Assembly: GCA_016719135.1 (NCBI GenBank)
Contig: JADKAV010000011.1
Coordinates: 1 to 64,000 of the forward strand
Source of the DNA: Micrococcales bacterium
GTDB lineage: Bacteria; Actinomycetota; Actinomycetes; S36-B12; UBA10799
DNA length: 64,000 nucleotides
Direction of reading: 5' to 3'
Notes under the pieces: model-generated
The model's database searches: none
The model's input: only the letters and a program-made list of their open reading frames with translations
Told to the model about the DNA's origin: nothing
Made by a program: the position numbers and the translations under genes
Part shown: piece after piece, positions 56,879 to 64,000 of the stretch
How positions within the stretch are numbered: the stretch's first letter is position 1
Layout: each line of letters begins with the position of its first letter

Positions 56879-57619
56879 CTACGTCGGACGCGACGGGTAA
56901 CCGGTATCGAAATGCTGATAATCCGGGGTGGCGATGTCCTGCCAGATCCAGCCCCGCTTCGTAAAGGCTTTCCAGACCTTGCCGCCTTCGAGGATTTTGC
57001 CCTTCCCCGGGGTGCGGGCAGCGTGCTTGGCCGTCGGCATGAAGCAGTTGCACCGGGGATCCAGCCACGGGTTCTCGCGCGGGTTGATATCCACTGCCCG
57101 GCCGTTCGCGTGCGGGGAGTCAGCGGCTGCCGCGTTTGCCTGCCCGGCCGAACGGCAGTTGTACGCCGAGGTGTTGTCGGCAGCCATGCTGGCGTTGTCG
57201 TCACCGCCGAACTCTTCGATCGGCTTCATCGAACGGATCGGGAAACCGGCGTCGAAGATGTCAGCAAAGATCGCCGCCACATCGTCGGCCACATCCCGGT
57301 TCACCACCAGGACTCCGCGCTTGACGGCGCCGTTCCACCCGTGGAAGTTGACGTCGATGCGGCGCAGATCCCGACGGCCCGCAGGGCAACCCGAGCGCAC
57401 GACCCCGGCCGCGCGCATCGCCGCCCATTGATCGTCGGGGATGCGTTGAATGTGTGGGTCGGCGCTTGCCGGGCTCGGGTCTGCGGACGGACTCGTTTCG
57501 CGTGTCGTCGGTAGGGTCTCGGTTGTCGTCGGCGCGTCTGTTGTCGTGGCGCAGGCGGTGACAAGCAGCACCAGAGCAACGCCGCCCAACCACCTGATCA
57601 CCCGACCATCATCGCGCAC
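56879..57619 (-). CDS. M15-family D,D-carboxypeptidase-like lipoprotein
   Basis: 246 residues from GTG 57619. Lipobox LVLLVTAC, then a Thr/Pro-rich spacer (TTTETLPTTRETSPSAD) as for cell-surface lipoproteins. The peptidase core has SPHANGRAVDINP (two zinc ligands and the M15 HxxGxAxD pattern) and YQHFDTG (third ligand). M15 enzymes trim peptidoglycan stem peptides; this probably acts on the outer face of the membrane. The gene faces a tandem-repeat tract. Confidence 0.85.
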   Translation of the reverse strand: MRDDGRVIRWLGGVALVLLVTACATTTDAPTTTETLPTTRETSPSADPSPASADPHIQRIPDDQWAAMRAAGVVRSGCPAGRRDLRRIDVNFHGWNGAVKRGVLVVNRDVADDVAAIFADIFDAGFPIRSMKPIEEFGGDDNASMAADNTSAYNCRSAGQANAAAADSPHANGRAVDINPRENPWLDPRCNCFMPTAKHAARTPGKGKILEGGKVWKAFTKRGWIWQDIATPDYQHFDTGYPSRPT

Positions 57620-57746
57620 CGTCGACTGGTCAATCAGGATCGGCGCAGAAGCTCGTCGCGGCCCGCTGCCGATCTGGAATTTGAATCAAGAGCCTGTGGC
57701 AGCCGTCGAGGTAAGGCGTCTGCGTTCTTGCCGGGGGCGGGGTATC

Positions 57747-58190
57747 GAGAAGGACTTCGGTCAGATCTGGTCACTGGCCGACCTCCCACGTCCAAAGTCG
57801 CTCCCCACCCAGCCCCGCAGCCCGACGGGCGGGACGTCAAGAAGGACTTCGGTCAGATCCGGTCACTGGCTGACCTCCCGCGTCCAAAGTCCCCGCGCCC
57901 CCAGCCGCGCAGCCCCGGGCCGAGTCTCGAGAAGGACTTCGGACGGATCCGGTCACTGGCCGACCCCCCACGTCCAAAGTCCCCGCGCCCAGGCCAGCCG
58001 CGCAGCCCCGGGCCGAGTCTCGAGAAGGACTTCGGTCAGATCTGGTCACTGGCCGACCTTCCGCGTCCAAAGTCCCCGCGCTCAGGCATCAAGCCCGGGC
58101 CGGGGGAGGGGTATCGAGAAGGACTTCGGTCAGATCCGGTCACTGGCTGACCTCCCACGTCCAAAGTCCCCGCCCCCACCCAGTCGCGCA
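57747..58190. repeat. Five tandem ~92-bp repeats
   Basis: Units whose GAAGGACTTCGG begins at 57749, 57841, 57931, 58024 and 58118 (periods 92, 90, 93, 94). A conserved half of ~55 bp (AGAAGGACTTCGGTCAGATC ... CCAAAGTCC) alternates with a looser C-rich half. Within each unit GGACTTCGG can pair with CCAAAGTCC (8 of 9). Periods are not multiples of three, so the tract does not encode one repeated peptide. It lies between divergent genes, with the rest of 57620-58304 lacking any coding signal. Confidence 0.85.
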
Positions 58191-58304
58191 AGCGGTCATG
58201 CCCCGGGTCGGCACCCGACGTACTGCCCCCGGCCTGAGCCGCCGAGGGCGCTCACTAGTCAACCTCGAACGCAAAGGCAGCGATTCGGCACTGAAACCGA
58301 CACA

Positions 58305-60392
58305 ATGTTCCCCATGCCAATGGGGAGAATTCTGGTGGACGGCCTGCTGCGCCACTTCACCACCGATCAGGCTGTAAGGGCCGGTGTGATCACGGCCGCC
58401 TGGGCAGCCTCTGCGAGCTATTCGCGAGGGCTGTTGCCACGCACTCCCGTGCAGCAGGCCGGCGTCACCGGGGTGAGCGTCACCGCGTACTACGCCTTGG
58501 GCGCCACGACCTGGGCGACGATCTCCAGCGCGGCCGCCGGAACCCCGGGGTCTCGACCCGGACCCCGCGCGCGCCTGGTGGCAGCCGCAGTGGCATCGGT
58601 CGGCGGCAAGATCGGCGAGCTGTCGATGCGGGAGACCAGCGCCCAGAGCCTCGAAGGCGGGATCGCCTGGTCGGAGGCGAAACTGCTCTCGGTGGTGGGT
58701 CTGGCCGGCGGGCTGGTGACCGCCAGCGACCTGCTGGCGCACAACGTCCTGAAACTGCAGCGAAACCCGGGCACGACGCTGGCCCTGGACCTGACGATGG
58801 GCGCGGCGATGGCGGGGGGGTCGTATCTGCGCCGGCTTCGCAGGGCCCGGCGTTACCACGCCGACAACGCCACCGGCCATGAACACAAGCCCAAGGGCTC
58901 GACCCCGTTGCCCAAGCGCCTGCGCACAGCGGCTGTCGTGGGCTCGACCATCGCCGGTTCCACCGTGGGCCTGGCGGCACTGGCCACCACAGAGCAGGCG
59001 GGGGCGCGACTGGTCACCCGCGGGGTCAACAAAGTGGCGGGGGCGGATACCGGGGAGTTCGGCGTGTTCGTCGGTCACGGCGTCATGTTCACCGCGATGG
59101 CCGGGCTGGGCGTCCTAGCGCTGCGGCAGATGCGCACCATGACCGAGAAGAAGGCGCAAGCGCTGGAACCGGTCTACGAACAACCACCCACCTCACCGTT
59201 CGTCTCGTGCGGGCCGACCAGCGAGATCGGGTTCGAGGAGATCGGCAAGGAGGGACGGCGCTTCGTCCTGATGCGGTTGAATCCGCAGGAGATCCAACAG
59301 ATCATGGGCGGCACTGCCGACGAACCGGTGCGCATCGTGGTCCCGCGCGAAGGGTCCATCGGACAACGCGCTGAACTGGCGGTCCGCGAACTCGAAGCCA
59401 CCGGCGGGCTACACCGCAGCATCATCTGCATCGCGTCGCCCACCGGCGTCGGTTACGTCAACTACGTCATGGCTGAAGCCCTCGAGTATCTCAGCCACGG
59501 CAACTGCGCAATCGTCGTCCCGCAGTACGCCTATGTACCCAGTGCACTCGCACTCAACAAGACCACCGAGGGCGTGGAACTGCAGACCGCGGTGATCGAA
59601 GCCATCCGCAGCCGCATCGACGAGGTGAACCCCGAGCACCGCCCGCGCATCGTTCAGTTCGGGGAGAGCCTTGGAGCGCAAGTGGCCGCCGATGTCGCCG
59701 GCCCGCTGGGAGTGCCGCGTTTCGACGCGGTGGGCCTGGAGTCCGGGCTGTACCTCGGCGTGCCGTTCCGCAGCACGTTGTGGAAGGCGTGGCTGCGCGC
59801 ATCCGAGAGCATGGCGGCCGGCGGCCGGTTACAGAACGTGTCCGAGGCCGGCGAATTGCGCCCAGGTTCCAGCCGACACATCATGATCAACCACCACGAC
59901 GATCCGATCAACAAGTTCTCCTACCAGATGGTCGTGCAACGTCCATGGTGGTTCGGACCGCCGGCCACCCGACCCCCGAAAGTCCCCCAGGAGACGCTGT
60001 TCCGGCCGGTCATCAGTTTCGTGATTGCCCTGGTCGATCTGCTCAACGGGATGGACTCCAAACCAGGGGAGTTCCGGCTGCTCGCCCACGATTACCGCAT
60101 CGATCTGAGGGAAGCGCTGGAAAAAACCTACGATCTTCCGGCCACACTGGAACAGCGCGATCTCATCGAATCGGCCCTACGCCGTCGCGAACAGGACTGG
60201 GCCGAGCGGCGACTGATCGCCCGGACCGGGGAGAAGGCGCTGCGTCAGCTGCGCGACACCATCAACTCCTGGGGGCAGGACAGCGTGAACCTGAAGCTCG
60301 ACGAGATCCCCGCCGGTGACGAAGCATCGAGCCGGCTGATCGAATACCTCAACGCGAAGCTGGGTCAGTCAGGCTCCTCAACGATCGGCTGA
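58305..60392 (+). CDS. Multipass membrane alpha/beta-hydrolase (PF15420/PF10081-type)
   Basis: 695 residues. The N-terminal ~260 have several helices (GVSVTAYYALGATTWATISS, LLSVVGLAGGLVTASDLLA, VGSTIAGSTVGLAALATTEQ); the C-terminal ~400 are a hydrolase domain with GPTSEIGFEEIGKEGRRFV, RSIICIASPTGVGYVNYVMA and the nucleophile elbow IVQFGESLGAQVAADVAG, then MINHHDDPINKF. This pairing is an actinobacterial family of unknown substrate, probably acting on lipids. ATG 58305 is chosen because the open upstream frame runs through the tandem repeats; 58314 and 58320 are alternatives. Confidence 0.85.
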   Translation: MFPMPMGRILVDGLLRHFTTDQAVRAGVITAAWAASASYSRGLLPRTPVQQAGVTGVSVTAYYALGATTWATISSAAAGTPGSRPGPRARLVAAAVASVGGKIGELSMRETSAQSLEGGIAWSEAKLLSVVGLAGGLVTASDLLAHNVLKLQRNPGTTLALDLTMGAAMAGGSYLRRLRRARRYHADNATGHEHKPKGSTPLPKRLRTAAVVGSTIAGSTVGLAALATTEQAGARLVTRGVNKVAGADTGEFGVFVGHGVMFTAMAGLGVLALRQMRTMTEKKAQALEPVYEQPPTSPFVSCGPTSEIGFEEIGKEGRRFVLMRLNPQEIQQIMGGTADEPVRIVVPREGSIGQRAELAVRELEATGGLHRSIICIASPTGVGYVNYVMAEALEYLSHGNCAIVVPQYAYVPSALALNKTTEGVELQTAVIEAIRSRIDEVNPEHRPRIVQFGESLGAQVAADVAGPLGVPRFDAVGLESGLYLGVPFRSTLWKAWLRASESMAAGGRLQNVSEAGELRPGSSRHIMINHHDDPINKFSYQMVVQRPWWFGPPATRPPKVPQETLFRPVISFVIALVDLLNGMDSKPGEFRLLAHDYRIDLREALEKTYDLPATLEQRDLIESALRRREQDWAERRLIARTGEKALRQLRDTINSWGQDSVNLKLDEIPAGDEASSRLIEYLNAKLGQSGSSTIG

Positions 60393-60421
60393 GGAGACCT
60401 CGACTGTTTCCGGCTCCTACG

Positions 60422-63119
60422 ATGATCGTTGTGGAAGGTGGGGCTAGTCGGACTGTCCCGAGGGGCACGCAAGTCGCGCACTGGGTCCTCCTGGGCGTCT
60501 CCGGGGGGTGTGCCGCCGCGGCTGTCTGGGCATCCGTCAACTCCCCGATCGCAGTCCCCGCTCCCGCGGCCCACGTATTGGCAGCCGGCTTCGCCATGAT
60601 CGCCGCGATCGCGCTGGGATGGGCCGGATGGGAGCGAGCTCGCCGCGAGCAGGGCCGCCGTCTGTGGTTCTTGCTGATGACTGCGGGCGGCGTCATCTGG
60701 CTGGTCGGCCAGGCCGTGGGCTACTTCCTGACCCGGAACGGTGTTTTGCCTTTCGACCCCGCCATTGAGACGCTTCCACTGCTGATCGCACTGCCGCTGA
60801 CGCTGACCGGCATCGTGGGTGTCGCCTGGCCGACGAACATGAGTCGGGACGACCGGTTGCGTTCAATCCTGGATATCTCGTTGGGGCTCGCCGCTCTGAT
60901 GGTGATCTGGTCGCTGATCGTCATACCTCGTTGGGTCTTGCCCTCCGATCCCGGGCAGGCCGCGGTTTCACGCGCCGATCAATGGGTGCTGCTCATCGGG
61001 TTCGCCGTCATCCTCACCTTCTTGGTCCTGAACCGCAAACGAGGCGGACTGCCGCTGCCACAGATGCTGCTGCTGTTCGGCGGATTCACGATCCTGTTCA
61101 TCAGCGACCCTGGCGGGAGAGTTCGGCGCCGACCGCTCACATCACGTGACGCCGTCCATCTTCGGCTACTGGATCGCGACCTGTATGTTCGTCGCGATGC
61201 TCCAGCGCTCGCCGGCGGAGGCTGAGGGTGTGCGTCAGGAGGAGCAACGGGATCTGCTCGCGTTCCTCGCGCCGATGGCACTCATCGCCGTGGCCGGTTT
61301 GATCGTCATCCAGTTGGCCGCACAAAGCCGACCAGATTCGCTGCTGCTCAAGGTCGCACCCGTCCTCTGGGTTCTCGGCATTCTCGCGGTCGGCACCGCC
61401 AGCAGCACCCTGATGCGCAGACTGGGTGCGCAGATACAAGAGGCCACCTCCGATCAACTGACCCTCTCGGCCGAACAGGGCTGGATCAAGGTTCTGCTGC
61501 AAGACACCTCCTCCTTCGCATTCGTCCTGAACAGAGCCGGCGACACTGTCTACGCATCCCCGAGCACCACAGACATGTTCGGAGCGTCACCGGACTTCAC
61601 TTCCATCGTGTGCAGTCCCTCTCGTAGCGACCTCCAAAGCCTGTTGGCAGGTGTCACCCGGCAGGCCATACGCCCAGGACCACACGAGATGCTGCTCGAT
61701 TCACCGTCCGGGCGGCGCGAGTTGGAGGTTCACATACGCCCGGTACGCGACATCGACTTCGACGGGTTTGTGATTACCGGCGAGGATGTCACCGAAACTC
61801 GGCTGCTGGAAGCCCGCCTGGAATCGACGGGTCAACACGATCAGCTCACCGGGCTCCTATCACGCGAGGCGATGATCACAAAGATCTCCGGCAGTCTGCG
61901 CGGCCTCAGAACGCCGAACAACCTGGGCCTCGCGTTGATCGACATAAACGACTTCGGCGCGTGGAACGACAGCCTCGGCCGGCAGGCGGGGGACGAGATC
62001 CTGCAGGTGGTTGCAGAGAAGCTGGAATTGATGCCCCGCACGGCCACGGCGGTGGGGCGATACGCCGGTGATTCTTTCGGATTCATCATCGAGGGCGACA
62101 ACGTGATCCAGTCGATGGAGACGTGCCTGGACCAACTCTCCGAGAGGCTGCAGGGCGTCATCCTCAGCAACGGTTCGGAAGTCGACCTCCGGTTCCGCGC
62201 CGGATACGCGGTGACCGATGGCACAACCGTGCGCTCTTCGGCTGAAGAGCTGGTTGAGCGAGCCGACATCGCTCTGCGGAGGTCCCGACATAGTCGCCAG
62301 TCGACCCGAGTTGCCTATCGCCCAGGCATGAACGAAGACCTGATCCGACGGCTCACCGCCGAGCGGACGGTGCACGACGCGCTGGCCCGCGATCGACTGC
62401 GGGTGTACTACCAGCCGATCGTCTCACTGGTCGACGGACATGTCAGCCGGGTCGAGGCACTGGTAAGGATTCACACGGCAAACGGCGTCGTCCTGGGGCC
62501 TGAGGAATTCCTGGAAGCTGCCGAGCACAGCCGGCGACGGCAAGCCGTGGATCGTCGAGTACGGGAGATCGCAGCGGGCGATTGGCAGGCGATCGCGGAA
62601 GCCACACACGAGGATCTGCGGATCAACGTGAATGTGACCGAGGCCGACCTGAACGCGGATCTGGTCGACGAGATGACACCGCTCGTGGCGGGCCACCTCA
62701 CCATCGAAGTCGTCGAGTCTGCAGTCCTTTCGAACCCCGAACAGGCCCACCATGTCCTCGCTGCGATACGTCGCGCCGGGGCAACGGTAGCGATCGATGA
62801 CTTCGGAACGGGCTACTCCTCGATGTCGCACATCGCGGGACTGCCGTGCGACATCCTCAAGATCGATCGGAGCTTCGTGAATGCGATGTTGCACGAGCGC
62901 AAGTCGATGGCGTTGGTGCAGGCCATGATCCAGCTGGCTCACGACCTAGGGCTGCAGGCCGTGGCTGAGGGCGTGGAGAACACCGAGCAGGAGGCGACAC
63001 TGCGAGCCCTGGGCTGCGAAGCGGCGCAAGGGTTCCACTATTCCAGGCCCGTCCCCCTGGACCAACTGTTGGTTTGGCTGTTCGAACGCGAGGAGCGCGG
63101 CGCTTCAAGGTCGCGCTGA
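60422..63119 (+). CDS. Membrane sensor with PAS, degenerate GGDEF and EAL domains; c-di-GMP phosphodiesterase candidate (one apparent frameshift)
   Basis: About 899 codons after correction. Seven to nine N-terminal helices (VLLGVSGGCAAAAVWASVNS, LLLFGGFTILFIS, YWIATCMFVAMLQRS), a PAS domain (SFAFVLNRAGDTVYASPSTT), then GGDEF with AGDSF at the active site, so cyclase activity is unlikely. The EAL domain has EALVRIH, IEVVES, DDFGTGYSS, KIDRSFV and EGVE and should hydrolyse c-di-GMP. An extra C at 61108-61110 breaks the frame; the paralogue downstream shows the expected continuation. The start may be ATG 60422 or GTG 60431. Confidence 0.85.
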
Positions 63120-63162
63120 GCACCAACAGGCTTGCGGGCATCAGGCTCACTACGCTGACGGC

Positions 63163-64000
63163 GTGAGCCACGTGCCGGCGGTGCGGAATTGGGCGGCGAT
63201 GCCACCCCTTCAGCGAACACTCAACACCGTGGTACTCGCGCTCGCTGGCCTCTGTGCCGTCGCAGCCGGCATGATTGAACAGTCCCGGCCGGAATTGGAC
63301 ACGATCCGGCCGTGGTTCGTCGGGGGTTTCTGGTTCTTCGCCGCCGTCGCCTTCGGCTGGGCCGGCATCCATCGGGTCCGACGCGAGGTCGGACGCAGGC
63401 GGTGGTTCATCTTCCTGACTGCAGGTGCCTTGTTCTGGCTCACCGCGAACTTCGTGCGGATCGCGCTGCTGCCCGACAATCTGCAATCCGATCCTTACCT
63501 CATTGCGGCGTGCTGGGCCCTGGGGCTGCCACTGGTACTGATCGGCTTGACGGGCCTCGCGTGGCCGCCTGGCATTCACCGCACGGAGACCCTGCACATC
63601 GCGGTCGACAGTGCTTTGAGCATTGGTGCCCTGCTGTACATCTGGACGCTGTTCGTCTTGCCGCGCTGGGAGGTACCGGCCGCTTCCGCCCAGGCACAGG
63701 TCGGCTCCTTGGGACGCTGGGCGTACTTCCTCGCCATGTCGGTACTCGTTCTCTTCATCGCGTCGAGTCGGCGGACCGGTTCGCTGCCGCTCAAACAGTT
63801 GTTGCTGTTGTTCGGCGGGATGGAAGTCCTGTTCGTGATGGGAACCGTTCGGGAAATCGTGGTCGCCGCAGGCGGGCCCGCCACATTCGCGCTCGTCGGC
63901 TACTGGGCAGGTGTGACGATGATTGTCGCGATGCTTCAGCGCTCGGCGGCGGAAGTGGAGACCCCACGGCAGCAGGCGACCCGCACCGTCATCGCTTTCC
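63163..64000 (+). CDS. Membrane sensor paralogue of the preceding gene (3' end cut by window edge)
   Basis: Open frame from GTG 63163 to the window end, 279 residues so far, all membrane-sensor region. It matches the first gene's N-terminal module: FGWAGIHRVRREVGRRRWFI against LGWAGWERARREQGRRLWFL, and GYWAGVTMIVAMLQRSAAEVE against GYWIATCMFVAMLQRSPAEAE. A tandem duplication is clear. Whether GGDEF/EAL domains follow cannot be seen. Confidence 0.8.
   Translation, partial: MSHVPAVRNWAAMPPLQRTLNTVVLALAGLCAVAAGMIEQSRPELDTIRPWFVGGFWFFAAVAFGWAGIHRVRREVGRRRWFIFLTAGALFWLTANFVRIALLPDNLQSDPYLIAACWALGLPLVLIGLTGLAWPPGIHRTETLHIAVDSALSIGALLYIWTLFVLPRWEVPAASAQAQVGSLGRWAYFLAMSVLVLFIASSRRTGSLPLKQLLLLFGGMEVLFVMGTVREIVVAAGGPATFALVGYWAGVTMIVAMLQRSAAEVETPRQQATRTVIAF

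Noticed and set aside
57747..58190. CRISPR array
   Set aside because: Units of ~92 bp with ~55-bp conserved halves and similar, not unique, spacers, and no cas genes nearby.
57450..58304. In-frame N-terminal extension of the membrane hydrolase through the tandem repeats, with EKDFGQIWSLADLPRPKS-like peptides
   Set aside because: Repeat periods of 90-94 bp are not multiples of three, so each unit is read in a different frame; the first part also lies antisense to the M15 lipoprotein.

Overview
The window is a high-GC segment from an actinomycete (Actinomycetota). Supporting signs are GTG starts and ATGA/GTGA overlaps inside operons, a DUF222/HNH (13E12-type) gene, PafBC-type damage promoters, a tRNA-Glu/Asp/Phe cluster, a menaquinone-reductase-like flavoprotein, a PAC2 protein and an aldehyde dehydrogenase/DUF779 pair. 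I cannot place it below phylum level. Both ends cut through genes.

Layout. 1-4.0 kb (minus strand): MeaB chaperone, ethylmalonyl-CoA-type mutase and a geranylgeranyl-reductase-family flavoprotein. 4.1-4.7 kb: Phd/PIN toxin-antitoxin pair with a perfect palindromic operator. 4.8-8.1 kb: aldehyde dehydrogenase, DUF779 and their GAF/winged-helix regulator. 8.4-13.0 kb: PAC2 protein, ADP-ribosylglycohydrolase fused to a phosphatase-like domain, M20 amidohydrolase and a GCS2 ligase. 13.2-13.5 kb: three tRNAs.

13.5-29.5 kb is accessory DNA: HipBA, RelBE-like, Phd/PIN and VapBC modules lie among gene remnants (5'-truncated dehydrogenase, internally deleted ureohydrolase, interrupted secreted protein), an APC permease, a universal stress protein, a TPR protein, a LURP-one-related protein, an alpha/beta hydrolase and a secreted Asp/Gly-repeat protein. 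29.6-34.6 kb: OYE-type oxidoreductase, the DUF222/HNH gene with a duplicated damage-type promoter and strong hairpins, a secreted EEP-family nuclease/phosphatase, and a small membrane protein next to lysA.

35.8-44.3 kb is a translationally coupled recC-recB-recD operon with its own PafBC/RecA-NDp-type promoter. 44.3-53 kb: BASS transporter, secreted lipase with a coupled membrane protein, arginine deiminase behind a leader full of interleaved inverted repeats, a double-ACT protein and PEP carboxylase. 53-64 kb: a gene joining a cation-efflux N-terminus to a bacterial release-factor-like (baeRF) domain, a DMT transporter, a quinone-oxidoreductase-like MDR, an M15 lipoprotein, a five-copy ~92-bp tandem repeat, a PF10081-type membrane hydrolase, and two tandem paralogous membrane sensors, the first with PAS, degenerate GGDEF and intact EAL domains.

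Read all calls with one caution: nine otherwise well-conserved loci carry about ten frame breaks, several of them demonstrably in or beside short G/C runs. This pattern suits consensus sequencing error better than gene decay, so frameshifted genes are given as whole loci. The truncated dehydrogenase and the internally deleted ureohydrolase cannot be explained that way and are called pseudogenes.
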